The position numbers and the translations under genes were made by a program. DNA of 64,000 bases from Plecoglossus altivelis (Eukaryota; Chordata; Actinopteri; Osmeriformes; Plecoglossidae), in contig BROE01000006.1 in the NCBI GenBank assembly GCA_036571765.1, positions 16,104,868 to 16,168,867 of the forward strand. Reading direction: 5' to 3'. Under the pieces are notes generated by a model. It worked only from the letters and a program-made list of their open reading frames with translations. It ran no database searches and was not told the origin of the DNA. Of this stretch, positions 37,649-48,902 are shown one piece after another. The stretch's first letter is position 1, and every line of letters begins with the position of its first letter.

Positions 37649-39568
37649 CATGCGTTTGTGTGTCAGATGTAGCAGTTCATTAATAAATACAATTTCAGAG
37701 CTGGGTCTGAGCTGATGGGGCAGCGCGGTAACAGGCAGGCCAGCACGCAGTGGACTACTGCAAAGCTGCAGGGTAGAATGCACATTCACATGCATAAACG
37801 CAAACACACAGACACATACAGACACAAATACAATCTTCAAATAAACGTAATAAAATACTATAATAATGACACCCCTTAAATTCAGAACAAAGATCAGTCC
37901 AGAGCATGCCTAACCACAATTCTACAGTCAGGAAGATAGGTAAATCAAGGTATTCTCCGGTAGAGTTTGTCGAGTCTGCAAACCTCAGAAATTTCCCTGA
38001 GAGAAATTAGGGAATTTGAGAAGACAGTAGCTAGAGGAGTTCGATTCCAAGATTAACTCTAAACACAAACAGACCTCCATTAGTAACAAACCCATTCTCA
38101 CCAGTGGACAGTAGCACAACCTTCAAATAGCTGTCTGGCTTCATTATCAGACCCAGGCATGCCTTTGTGAAGCAGGGGAGGGAGAGAAAGAAAATCTTGG
38201 ATGTAAAATGTCTGCAAATAGAGCCAATTCTGTGAGGATGTAAAAACCTATTAAGATCATCTAGAGTGTTTGGTACCCAAAGAGCATTACTCTTAACGCA
38301 TTGAGAAAAGAGAGGGAGAGGGGAAAACGGATGGAGGATGAATGACAGAAAGAGAAGGACAGAGAGAAGGAACAAGATGAAAAGAGAGAGTGGGGGAGAA
38401 GGAAGCACTTCAATCTCGATTAAGATATAGATACAATACCTCTGGACTTAACCATCATCACCATTATGTTTGAGCTCTAACTATCTGATGAATGCTAAAG
38501 TTCTTCCAGTGTTTGGGGTCTAATGGCAAGACAGTAACAGTTGAAAAAGACAAGATGACTCATTGTAGATTTGTTCGCTTGCATCGTTGCCTCAAAGCTA
38601 TCTGACCTCTTCTCTAACAAACGTAAACAAAAGCAAATCCTCTACCAATCAAACAGGACTCGATAGAGCAAACAGCCAGGGGGCCAACTCTAAACAATTT
38701 AAGGCACCCAACTAAAGAAAACAAAACAAAATGCATGGAATGCAGCACATAAACATGATCACAATGCAAAATGCAAAATGAATGAGAAGTGAGATATGAA
38801 ATGTGTGGTTGACTGTTCCGTGCCTACATTATAATCTTTCTCCTTCCAAGTCATTGTGTTTTCTGCTTGGATGTAGAGTGTGACTAACACGCTTAGGTTT
38901 AGCCCTTGGCCACTTAGGCCTCAAGAGGGTGACTTACTTTCTATGTCTGAGTTCCCTGGGTTTGACTTTTTCACATTTTAACGATAGAAACACTGTTCTT
39001 GCTGAGATTATTGCCGAGCCTGTGATTTCACTCACAGCTCCAAACTTGCAGTGTAGACTGTCATCAAATTATACAGAATTATGCCCATAAAAATACATAA
39101 ATATAAGCATACATAGAGATGGCGTACCAAAATTGGTTCACAGTTGGGCAACTAAACTGACTCTTTGTATTTCCATTGAAAGGTTGTCTAATGACATGTT
39201 TGCTTTTGGCATGCCAATACTGTCGTCTGGTGGCTATATAGAAGAATAACATCCGCAAGGTCCTCAGGAAAACAGAGGATGGAAGCAGCATAGTGAAAGA
39301 TAAACAAAGGATAGAAAATCTGATGGGAGAGACAGAAAAAATATATTATGAAATGCTTACACAGAGAGTCAAGGACAAAATTGATGCAGACCCTGGGGGA
39401 GAATACATAAACTAAAGCTATAATGACTCAATTCCAATTCAGAACTCTCAGATCTTCTCAGATCATAAGAGCTTGCCAGTCACAGTGAGTAGTTTAATTA
39501 GCTCACTGTTATTGGGAAGTCTAGAATAATACTCTGATCTCCTAAACATACCAGCTGAATAATATATA

Positions 39569-39833
39569 TTAACCCTCTTCAGGGGTCAGAATGACCCAAA
39601 ACTATGTTAAATGTACACATACGCACACCCTCAATGAGACATTTAAATTGTATGTGCTTGATTGAACCAAAGAAATCTAGATCTTTCTGATACATGTGCA
39701 GCATGGCTCAAATTTCAGTGCCAAAAAGGGTACAGGGTCAAAATTTAATTGACACCTTCAGGGTTGAAGGTGTGGCCTTTTTGACCCTTAGGACCGGGTG
39801 GGTTGAAGAATACAAAGAGAGCACGAGGGTTAA
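39569..39833. mobile_element. short TTAA-flanked MITE (piggyBac-type)
   Basis: TTAA at 39569-39572 and 39830-39833 bracket 257 bp with ends CCCTC... and ...GAGGG. Just inside the left end is a GGGTCA/TGACCC hairpin, and TTTTTGACCC recurs inside the right half. TTAACCCTC...GGGTCA...TGACCC is a common teleost short-repeat theme. No coding capacity. Confidence 0.65.
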
Positions 39834-40507
39834 CCAGAAGACTATGGAAGCTGTCAAAACAATCTGTCTGGAGAAAGAGATCCAGACAGGCAGGGTCTCA
39901 GGTCTACTCAGAAACCTGGCTTCATCACTTTTGTCCAGAGGAGGGACAGCCTTAGAACAGCTTCCTTGGATACCTGCCTCGCTGATCAAAGACCTGCATC
40001 TGTGAGGAAGGAGTCAAGGTCTGATTTGAACAGAAAGGGCAAGATGTCAAACGCGATGAGATTAATCTATTTCCCCTTGAATCTTGATTCACCCAGGCAA
40101 GTTACACCAAGATTTACATATTTTTGTCAAGTGATTCCTTCCCATATATGTGCTTTTGTGTTATAAATAGCAAAGACTTGGTGTGCATTTGGTAAATTAT
40201 TGAATAATTAGTTCATAAAGAGAAATTCTGTAATTGTTGCACGACTATAATAGGCCTTTGCTCGACAGATCACGCTAAAACACCTACGCTTTAGACCCCA
40301 AATTATAATTTGAAACAGCAGACTAACTGAAATGCACACTAGTTACACCCTAGTTCAGGGGTCGGGAACCTATGGCTCGCGAGCCAGGTGTGGCTCTTTT
40401 GATGATTGCATCTGGTTCGCAGATAATGCAGCGTAAAACAGGTAAACGCCCCCTTTTGAATCAGTCTGCTCGGTCATTAGCTCAAAGCTAACCCTTCGAC
40501 GAAGAAG

Positions 40508-40917
40508 ATGGCGAAAAGAAAAAAAGATGACGAGTTTCGTACATTTCAGGACGAATGGACTGAAGAATTCGCCTTTGTGGAGAGAGCAAATTCTGCGGTG
40601 TGTCTAATTTGCAATAACAAAATTGCATCGATGAAACGGTCGAATGTAAAGCGGCACTTCGACACGCGCCATGCTACCTTTGCATCAAAATACCCGGCGG
40701 GAGACAGCAGAAAGAAAGCGTGCTAAGAGCTACTGAGCAGGGTACAAGCTAGCCAGCAGCAACTCCGCGTATGGACCCGGCAAGGTGAGTATAATTCCGC
40801 TAGCTTTGCTGGATCTTTAGCAATAGTGAGGAACGGAAAACCATTCACAGATGGCGAGTATGCTAAAACGTTCATGCTGAATGTAGCCGAAGAACTTTTT
40901 GATGATACTGACATTTA
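40508..40917 (+). pseudogene. hAT transposase N-terminal remnant (BED zinc finger)
   Basis: The reading starts at ATG 40508. It contains a BED-type zinc finger (CLICNNKIASMKRSNVKRHF, then DTRH), followed by an in-frame TAA at 40724-40726. The same frame then continues to a second stop at 40915-40917 with RVWTRQGEYNSASFAGSLAI and FTDGEYAKTFMLNVAEELF. This is the conserved N-terminal part of the SCAND3/ZBED-like hAT transposase group. The catalytic DDE region and the C-terminal dimerisation region, several hundred residues, are missing. Confidence 0.8.
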
Positions 40918-40941
40918 GTTGAATTCACTTTTAAAATATAT

Positions 40942-41573
40942 TATAGGGTTTTTCGATCAAGTTGGTCATGTTTGCAATCATGATGGTCACTTTTTGAAAA
41001 TAAGATATATTTGTCAATTTTTATTGATCTTTATTTATATTTTATTATTAGACTCTCATATGATCTGATTATTGATTTTAGATATAAAAAAAAAATAAAA
41101 TCGAAAAATAGATTCGCTTCTGTATTTTACTGTTATTAAGTGATGAAATTTCAATATTAAAATTAATTTTGATCTGTTTGATTTTTTACTATAAAACTGT
41201 TCATATGGAAAATAAAAAAGTAAATCAAACTGATCAAAATTTATTTTAATATTGAAATGTATCACTTAATAACAGTAAAATACAGAAGGATCTTTTTTAC
41301 GATTTTTTTTTTTATATTTAAAATCAATAATCAGATCATATGAGAGTCTAATAATAAAATATAAAGATCAATAAAAATTGACAATATCTTATTTTCAAAA
41401 AGTGACCATCATGATTGCAAACATGACTCTTGATTGCAAACATGACATTTGATTGCAAACATGACCATCTTGATTGCAAACATGACCATCTTGATTGCAA
41501 ACATGACCATCTTGATTGCAAACATGACCATCTTGATTGCAAACATGACCATCTTGGTCGAAAAACCCTATAT
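40942..41573. repeat. 632-bp fold-back inverted repeat with one-armed 21-bp tandem array
   Basis: The left arm (from TATAGGGTTTTTCGA at 40942) is repeated in inverse orientation, ending TCGAAAAACCCTATA at 41573, with a small centre around 41190-41217. The right arm has about seven copies of a 21-bp unit (GATTGCAAACATGACCATCTT and shorter variants, 41411-41556), whereas the left arm has only about one or two. The surrounding TATA could be a duplicated target. This is a fold-back element or palindromic MITE nested in the hAT element. Confidence 0.85.
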
Positions 41574-41648
41574 ATGGCTCTCACTGAAATAAATTAACAA
41601 ATGTTTTGCTTTCATGGCTCTCTTAGTCAAAAAGGTTCCCGACCCCTG

Positions 41649-42268
41649 ATAGATAGATCAACTAGGCCCTAGTTGATCTATGCACTTAAATAGTAAATTC
41701 AACTAAGGACTTAAAGCTTATCCTCGAATACGTGCACAAATGACTGGTTATAACGTATCACAAGCGTGTCTAATGCAATTCTGTACACGGCCAAGTTATT
41801 GGAGACAAAATCAAACAAATTGTACTGCAATTGTGGCTTCACAGACGCGGATAAGTTGTAATAAAATCGAATGAAATTACTTCTCATTTGCCTACTTTAT
41901 TAAATACTCATGAGTGTTGGAATTGCCTTTTACTCCTTACATTTACTTTAAGGGTAAAAGGTGTGTACACGACTAGTGTGACATACGAAACGATGGAAGT
42001 TAACGCTGTCTTTGCCCAACTCAACAGGTGGGGGAGTGGAGGCCTTCATAGGGGAGTTACGGTTTAGGTGGGAACCAATCAAAAGACATAGGCGTTTCTT
42101 CGGACCCGGACTTTTTATTGTCACCACGGATGCAAGTTCTCACCGTCCTCCATCTGTATGTCGTACATACAGTTTGACTGATCTGGGTAATGATTAGACG
42201 TTGAACCGACACGACATACGACCTGATTATGCCGAGATAAATGTGACCATCTGACTTTCTTTGCGACA
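41649..42268. other. eda upstream region
   Basis: The region between the hAT element and the eda start codon. It begins with a 25-nt palindrome at 41655-41679. An inverted CCAAT-type word (ACCAATCAAAAG) lies at about 42074. No TATA box near the start was evident and the transcription start was not determined. Confidence 0.4.
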
Positions 42269-42580
42269 ATGGCATGTGATGGTTTAAAAGACGATTTCCC
42301 GAACAAAGTAGTGCCCCAAGCACTTTCTTGCACGTGTAACCAGAAATGCAATCGCAATAGCAGAGGCAACGGCGCGCTGATCCTGGCGGTATTCTTGCTA
42401 TCGCTTTCCTTGCACGGGATCACCCTCATCTGTTATCTGGATCTGCGATTTGAAATCAAACAGGTGATTTCTCTCCAGAGACGGGACGCGGCGTTGAAAC
42501 TTTATGCAACAGAAGTGGCTAGCCCGGTGTCTTACGGTCAACTAGGAGCTCACAGCGGCGACGACGCAGAAAGTCCAGAG
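42269..42580 (+). CDS. eda: eda exon 1 (cytoplasmic tail, transmembrane anchor, stem)
   Basis: Starts at ATG 42269 (ACAATGG context) and ends in phase 0 at GAG|GTAAAC. It encodes 104 residues of ectodysplasin A, a type II membrane TNF ligand for scale, tooth, fin and lateral-plate development. It has a short polar N-terminus with a Cys-rich bit (SCTCNQKC), then a hydrophobic helix (ALILAVFLLSLSLHGITLIC) and YLDLRFEIK. The latter aligns with the human CCYLELRSELR. The start was chosen because it precedes the helix by a length similar to mammals and all eight exons then join in phase. Confidence 0.9.
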
Positions 42581-45500
42581 GTAAACATTGATCTGAATCC
42601 GACCATAGCAACCAAGTAGACGTGTGAAAGGAAGGGGGTTTGAATTGTTTTGGCTAAATGCAGCTATAATGACTGTCCCCTTACACTCGTCTATTGAGCG
42701 TGGTTGGGATAAATATGCTTAGTGAGACAGTTTCAGAACGCAGAAGGCTCAGAAAGCGGAGCAGCTGACGGTGATGGCGAAGAAGGGGAATGTAGAAAAG
42801 GATTACTGTACTGTTACAACTTACTGGGGAAGGTACAAAAGAAGTGTAATGGCAAGAGCAAAGGTTTGTGTGTGTGCATGAGGGAAAATGTAGGTAGGTA
42901 TGTACTTTATCGACCCCCAAGATACATAGCAGGTTTACAGTACTTAAACAATAATTTATATATATTTTTTAATGTACAGCAACAGCAAGAAAGAAAGTTG
43001 CATGTGTACGTGATATGTGAATGGAATTGGAGGGAGAACAGGTGTAGGGACTGTAATTATCTGATCGCCTGCAGGTGAAACACCCTAGGGCTGAAGTGGC
43101 TTTATTAGAATAGTTGGAAGGGGTTCTCTTCCCCTGGTTTAGGGATGCAACGTTAATTTTTCATCTGTCACCCAGACAGGCGCTAATCAAATGTTAGTCA
43201 AATGTTACCCGCTTAACCATTTTTTCTAGGATTTTACAAGAGACCATCCTCATCCCAACACAAATCTCCAGTTTTGATTCGCACTGACTTAACATCTTTT
43301 TTTCCGTTGCTGCAATTCAGTTCCATCTACAACTCTTTCCCGGTCGTGAACACATGCTGGACACATGCCTCTGGCAGGTGGCAACTTGCTATGTTGACGT
43401 GCCACAGTCATGACTACCTCGTACACAAGAGCTTTTTGTTGTTGATGAAAGAGCTTCAGAGCGCAAGAGAGTCTGCCATCCAGTCCAGATGGTTCTGGTA
43501 TTGGTTCTGAGACTCTGTGAGGTGATGGAGGGGTGTGGTCCTGAAAGACCCAGCTGTAGATACAGGCATTCTGCTACGCTGGCCCTCTCCAGATGCCTGC
43601 GTTAAATAACCATGATTACGCTCACCACAGTTGACATAGCTGGGGAAACGGCAGCATGTGGCGTGCGGGCCTTGTCAGCTGCACTTGTTAGCTTCGAGAC
43701 ACGTTCAGCTTTGAAGATTTAAAGGCTGCCTAATTAATAGGGGTTTTTTTCCTCTTTATTCTCTGCTCGTTGGGGGAAAAAAGAGAACCTGTCGTTGGTA
43801 TTTGGCACTTGGCATGTATACTAACACTGTGGTATCTCTGTGAAGGTTTACTGTAACTCAGCTTGCCCTTGGAGGGCATTCAGGGCACAGGGGGTGTTCA
43901 GCAGCTACAATCTTGCTAATGTTTGTAATGTGTTGTTGAACTATAAAGTTTCGCAGTTAGATTGCAGCTGAAGCCTAGAAGAATTGTGTTTTTCCCATTT
44001 TCTTTTTCTTCTGTGCTGTGTTTAATCGCAGGCTCTGAAATTGGCTTTTGGGATCATGTTTAGCTGTCAGAAGAGGAAAATGTAAAGCCACATGTTTGAC
44101 TGGTCACGCAGAATCCTTTGAGGGATGACCTTCCCCTTTCTACACACACCCACAGACACATACAAACCAACAGCTGGAGCCACGATGTGGATTAGAGGCA
44201 CCTGCAGACCAAATGAATGGACGTCGTCTGTGCTCGTTTCGACATCTGGAGGCCTATGTAGCGGCGAACAGTTCAAGCATACAGTCTTCGCCATCAGCCA
44301 GGCATTCCTGTTCTTGTGAGCTCATCCCTGGCTGGTTGGCTGGCTGGTGGTTGGTCAGTGATGTGGACTCATGTTGTCAGCTTGGCCCAATATGACTGAA
44401 GGGTGTTCGACATGATCCAACTCATCCCTTGCCGGCGAGGCGCCGCAGCTGAGTTGAGGTACAGCAAGGGTCTTAACCAGAGCTGGGGGCTGTTCCACCT
44501 AAATAGAACCCATGCTGTCCCGCTGGTTCTGATTCCATTCTGTCCGTCTATACACAGAACCAAAACTTTTCCGCCTGTCTGCATAAAGACTTTATCTTAT
44601 CCCGGCCATGACAGTTTAGTTATGGACTGTGTGTTTGGATGGTGGGGTGGCAGGGTGAAATACTCCAAATAGACCAGACTTCTATCTACCCAATGATGTA
44701 CGGTTAGTAATATCACACGGGCCGACCATCTCAAAGAGCTGCCTGTGTATGTGTCAATGTTTGGGAGACCCCAGGCTGACGAACGCAAAGCAGATGCCCA
44801 AAAGAGTCCATCTATTTGGGTCCGTCCATAGTCCCCCACCGTTTCGCCCCTCTGGATGTTACTCACCCCAACAAGTGTTACTCGAGAATGATCCCTTATA
44901 CTGTCAGACTCAACAAGAGCTTTAGGATGGTCTTGTTGTGTAATGGCAGAGTGTCTGTGTCTCACACACTATGTTTCCATTCTCTCTTTCTCATTTCCAA
45001 GATTGATGCAACGATTTGGAATGTGGAACTTGTATTTATAAGCCAGAACCCTGAATCCAAGGGTGTTCCGCTTCTGGAATGCTATCAGTTGTGTTTTGAA
45101 CTGTTCCAATTGGTTAATCTGCCTCCAGGTCACGAAAAACCCAGGGAGATCGCAGGGCACATGTAGGTCAGGTCACATGAGCTGGCATACCGTTTGTCCC
45201 CTCAGTCACCCTCATTGGTGATGCGGCTGGCCTACCTGTCTTGTTTTGAAGCCATTTCCTCCTCATTCATACAATTTTTTATGTCACTAAAACCAGGTGT
45301 CTTGAATAGGGAGCGCTCTCATGTCAGACACCCTTCATGTCGGCCTCTTTTGTGCGTGCAAGGCGAGGCTCTGAGCGCTAGTCCCCAGGTGACCGTCTCA
45401 ACTGCCAGGGACACAGACGGCGGGGAGTAAGGTTACAAGATGATTTACAGACGCGCAGCCCTCTCACATGCACACAGGGAAGATGAAGGCGTGTAGAGCT

Positions 45501-45789
45501 TCGGGTAACGATTCATCCAGTTGGTCCTTTTCATTTTCTTCGCTGCCGCGGGCCGACAGGTTACAGTGTCATATTTCATTATCGTTCCACATCCTTATTT
45601 TCGTAGTATCATCAGTGAAGAGTTTCAGTAGCCCGCCCTACCAACCCATAACACACACAGACACACACACCACCAACTTCTGACTGGTTGAGAACAAAAC
45701 CTACAACAGCTAAATGTGAAGTTTGTATTATACATCTACCTACAGATCTTTTGCTCGTCCAGCAACGTTTCTGTTCTACTGTTCCTCAG
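42581..45789 (+). other. eda intron 1
   Basis: Begins GTAAAC and ends TACTGTTCCTCAG. Contains unique-looking DNA with T-rich tracts; no other gene recognised. Confidence 0.85.
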
Positions 45790-45895
45790 CAGGGGCCGAT
45801 CCCACTGCATCCCGTTGACCACCATCATATCTCAGAGAGGGGAACGAACCTAACTCACAGGACCAAGCGGAGCCCCCAAAAAACGCCTGAGTCAG
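45790..45895 (+). CDS. eda: eda exon 2 (furin cleavage site)
   Basis: A 106-nt exon, phase 0 in and phase 1 out, exactly the length and phases of human EDA exon 2 as I recall it. It reads QGPIPLHPVDHHHISERGTN, then LTHRTKRSPQKTPES. THRTKR|S fits the furin consensus R-x-K/R-R that releases soluble EDA; in human two overlapping sites (RVRRNKR) occupy this exon and are hit by hypohidrotic ectodermal dysplasia mutations. Only one clear site remains here. The residues around the site are poorly conserved, so the call rests on length, phase, position and the furin motif. Confidence 0.8.
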
Positions 45896-47530
45896 GTAAA
45901 GCCCTTACCCAGCTATCTAGACCCATGCGTGGTCCTATTCCATCCAGACTCTATGACTCCGTCTCTCGCTGATGCTCATTATATTGATGGATAATGGATT
46001 TATTACATACAATGTATATCGATTATCTTAATCCATCCATCTTCATGAGCTTAGTAGCTAGCAATAGACATTTTAATCTCTTGTGGTTTTTTGCCAGGGC
46101 ATTGAGTTTCTTGAGCTCGGATTAGTACTTAAGCGTAGCGTTTTGTAAACAGCCTGTTGATGGTTTCTCACATTTGTGGGATCAAATGTATTTATTTATT
46201 TTAAATGCCTATTTAAGAGCAGCAGCTCCTCAAAACACAGCGGTTTATATGGGCAGGGACCGAAGAGAATGGGACTGATTAGAACTTGGATGGCAAACAA
46301 GGAAAACAGAGGATTTGAGCCAGACAGAGAGGCTGGTGTTGACTTCCCCCTCTCCTGGTGAATAATTCTGGAGTCGTCAAAGTGCTGTGTTCTAGTCCAA
46401 AGTTTCCGAAGCTGCACTGCCCTCTGGGATAACCATGTTTGGGCTTTCAGCAACCAGTCTAAAGGGTGTTTATTAGAGCATTGGAGGAAAAGGGCTTTGG
46501 AATTTAGAGGCTACAACACACACACAAACACGAGAGAGAGACCATCATCCAGATGTCAGCTGTGAGACCTGAAGGTATTTCATTCATAGTGATCACAAAC
46601 GCTCAGCCATCTGGTCAATATGTAGGAATGATTTTTTTTTAGGGGGTGTTTTGTTTATAATGTGAGTTAGGCCAAAAAAAAGTAATGCAAAAAGGCTTTG
46701 TGTCTTTGAAGAACTGCCCGTGCAGCAAGTATCCTGATGATGCTGTGGAGTGACATTGAACACTTGAGAGCAGTGTGGTGATTGTGCTCAAATTAAGATT
46801 TTGGGGGTAACCCCCCCCCCAAAAAAAAACATCTGTAAAAATCTTCTGAGCTTCTAAACACTAATGACTCCCAGATCTGTTGCACTACACACATTTTGTA
46901 ACATCAGCCTTAGATATGTGTGTGCTACGGGGTCACACCTGATTCCTCATACTGCAGGTTAGGAGTTTCATTTTAGGGATTTAGGCAGGGTAAACGCGCT
47001 GGCCATATGTCTGATAGGGGAATGTCACTGTGGGGGGTGGAGGTTAAATGGCCTTTGTAGTTCTAATGACATAGTAAACACAGCTTAAGAGAAACTGCTG
47101 TCTGACAGGAATTCTTCCACTGCTCACACACGCACGCGGCCTATGAAAATACAAGTATCATTTAAGCATTGATGGTGATGCCTTAACCAATATACATGCA
47201 CATAAACACACAATTGAATACACACACACACTCTTTCATCTGCATTCCCCATCTGGGCTTCATTTCGAAGAGAGGGCTTTGGCAGGATAGAGTATCTCTC
47301 TAATGACCTTCTCCAGTTCTACTGCCTGTGAAATCTTAAGGCTCTCATTCTGTGAAGACCCAAACCACACTTACAAATTACTACACTGGAAGATACCGCA
47401 GACTGACACACGCGCGCACGTACGTCCACCGAACTCTCCAAGGCATTCAAATTTGTTATTTTAGCTTGTGTATGACCGGGCTGAAACCTAGTTTTCATTG
47501 CTAATCAATCTCTTATTCCTTCTTTTTCAG
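45896..47530 (+). other. eda intron 2
   Basis: Begins GTAAAG and ends TTCTTTTTCAG. Contains C-run/A-run DNA at about 46808-46828 and short CA tracts; no gene recognised. Confidence 0.8.
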
Positions 47531-47563
47531 AGCCCAATGGCAGGAGAAAAGAAAGAAGAAAAG
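47531..47563 (+). CDS. eda: eda exon 3 (basic micro-exon)
   Basis: A 33-nt micro-exon, phase 1 in and out, reading (E)PNGRRKERRK(G). It corresponds to the short lysine-rich exon of human EDA (24 nt) that lies just before the collagen domain. The acceptor TTTTTCAG and donor AAG|GTACCA are good. The stretch is strongly basic (heparan-sulphate-binding or extra protease-site potential). Confidence 0.8.
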
Positions 47564-47921
47564 GTACCATTAATTGAGATTGTCGGCTTTCGTTCTTCAC
47601 CACCCTGTAGTCCTCGCTCTGATTACACCACTTGGAGTAATAAGATCAGTTGAAGGTAGAATCTGAGTCATGCTGATTGATTATGCTTGGATTGCACATG
47701 GCTCTACTCTTATAGTCAATCAGTGTTTACAGCTAGGAAAAAGGATTCAATGCCCCATGGGGGAACATCTGGTCTTATTTCCTTGGAAGCAGATTGAGCC
47801 AAGCTCAATAAACTGACCTGATGATTCGTTGATCGGATGATTTGTCCAGCGGTACTTTTGTTTTACGGTCATGTGTAAACCTCCCTTATTTGACTACAGA
47901 CCTACTGTGTTTCCTTTGCAG

Positions 47922-48098
47922 GTAGAAAGAGGTCTCCAGGTGCCCAGGGCCCACCTGGTCTCCCTGGCCCTCCTGGCCCCCAGGGCCCTCCAGGGATTCC
48001 TGGCATCCCTGGCATCCCAGGCAGCAATGCTGTTGGCCCCTCTGGACCGCCCGGCCCTCCTGGCCTCCAGGGTCCTCCTGGTCTGCAGGGACCCACAG
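47922..48098 (+). CDS. eda: eda exon 4 (collagen-like domain)
   Basis: A 177-nt exon, phase 1 in and out, encoding RKRSPGAQGPPGLPGPPGPQ, then GPPGIPGIPGIPG, an interruption SNAV and GPSGPPGPPGLQGPPGLQGP. The roughly 18 Gly-X-Y triplets with one interruption match the collagen domain of EDA, which helps trimers multimerise. Human exon 4 is about 180 nt. The preceding intron (47564-47921) is unremarkable. Confidence 0.93.
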
Positions 48099-48432
48099 GT
48101 ATGACAGCTTTGTACCCCCCAGTACTCTGGGTCTTGACCCCTCTATGCTCTGGACCTGGACACCTCTGTAGTGTGGGTCTGAATCCTTGGAACTCTGGGT
48201 CTAGACCCTGCATCAAGCCAGAAGAGTGCTTGTGTAAAGGAAAAGTGAGACCCACAGGGGCTAGCTGTCAACCTGGGGTTTGGGCAAAATGATATGTGAC
48301 ATGGTGATTGTGAGAGATGATGTCTTATGGTATTATGTATGGATGTTTGACATTTAGTAGTGTGTCTGGTGTTCTCCCCCTCATTCTCTGCCAACATTGT
48401 TGGCTACTCTCTGACCAATTTGTCTCTGACAG

Positions 48433-48467
48433 GGGTGGCAGAGAAAGCCAAAAACAAGGAGTTCCAG
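48433..48467 (+). CDS. eda: eda exon 5 (linker)
   Basis: A 35-nt exon, phase 1 in and phase 0 out, reading (G)VAEKAKNKEFQ. Human EDA has a 35-nt exon at the same place with the same phases. It links the collagen and TNF domains. Confidence 0.85.
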
Positions 48468-48615
48468 GTACATTGCCCTGCAGCACTGAACAAATATCTC
48501 ACAGATATGACAACACAGAACATTGGAAGCTGTATCTATAGTAATGTAGATTTTGGGATGGAACACTATCCAGTGGTTACCTCAGCTCTTGTTTTTGTCA
48601 CTGTGTCTCTCTTAG

Positions 48616-48667
48616 CCTGCAGTTGTACACCTCCAAGGACAAGAGACCACAATACAAGTCAGGGAAG
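48616..48667 (+). CDS. eda: eda exon 6 (linker, start of TNF region)
   Basis: A 52-nt exon, phase 0 in and phase 1 out, reading PAVVHLQGQETTIQVRE. Human EDA reads PAVVHLQGQGSAIQVKN at this position and the exon length is the same. The acceptor CTCTTAG and donor AAG|GTAGGA flank it. Confidence 0.93.
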
Positions 48668-48902
48668 GTAGGAAATACATCTTTACCACTTATCACTTAC
48701 CTCTGTGCGGTCAACTTTCCTTCTATTCTCTCTGCCTTGTCATTTTTCCCGCTTATCTGCCGCTCCTTTTCCTCAGGTAAGTAGTTTTGCCTCTTACTTT
48801 CTCTCTCCCATAATTCCTTCACTCACTCAATCTCTCTCACACACATTCTGTCTTTCCCTCATTCCCCCTTCTACCCTATATTAATCTCATCTTCTGGCAC
48901 AG

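Larger units (their letters stand above)
30994..39568. other. intergenic, no gene recognised
   Basis: About 8.6 kb without recognisable genes. It contains (GT)n arrays at 32873-32937, 37357-37403 and 37620-37648, a (CA)n array at 36699-36731, GA-rich DNA at 33300-33380 and 33825-33920, and pyrimidine-rich DNA at 35360-35530. A phrase like CTACCTAACAGGCCTCTATCAA is imperfectly repeated at about 34738 and 34878. Confidence 0.6.
40356..41648 (+). mobile_element. hAT-family DNA transposon, defective
   Basis: The terminal inverted repeats are CAGGGGTCGGGAACC at 40356 and its complement ending at 41648 (GGTTCCCGACCCCTG). The interior has the first part of a hAT transposase (40508-40917) and then a 632-bp fold-back repeat in place of the rest. 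An 8-bp word CCCTAGTT precedes the left end and recurs 18 bp after the right end, inside a palindrome. The element cannot encode an active transposase. Confidence 0.85.

Noticed and set aside
41411..41556. Regularly spaced 21-bp repeats resembling a CRISPR array
   Set aside because: The units are directly adjacent without unique spacers and lie in a eukaryotic transposon.
41348..41584. Minus-strand protein with repeated WSCLQSR
   Set aside because: Translation of the 21-bp tandem array in the fold-back element; no start context or flanking gene.
42722..43078. 118-codon + frame just after eda exon 1, considered as exon 2
   Set aside because: No furin motif, wrong phase and no acceptor. The 106-nt exon at 45790 fits length, phase and motif.
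47902..48255. Long minus-strand open frame rich in Gly-Pro (collagen-like)
   Set aside because: It is the complement of the eda collagen exon; GGN-CCN repeats read as Gly/Pro on both strands.
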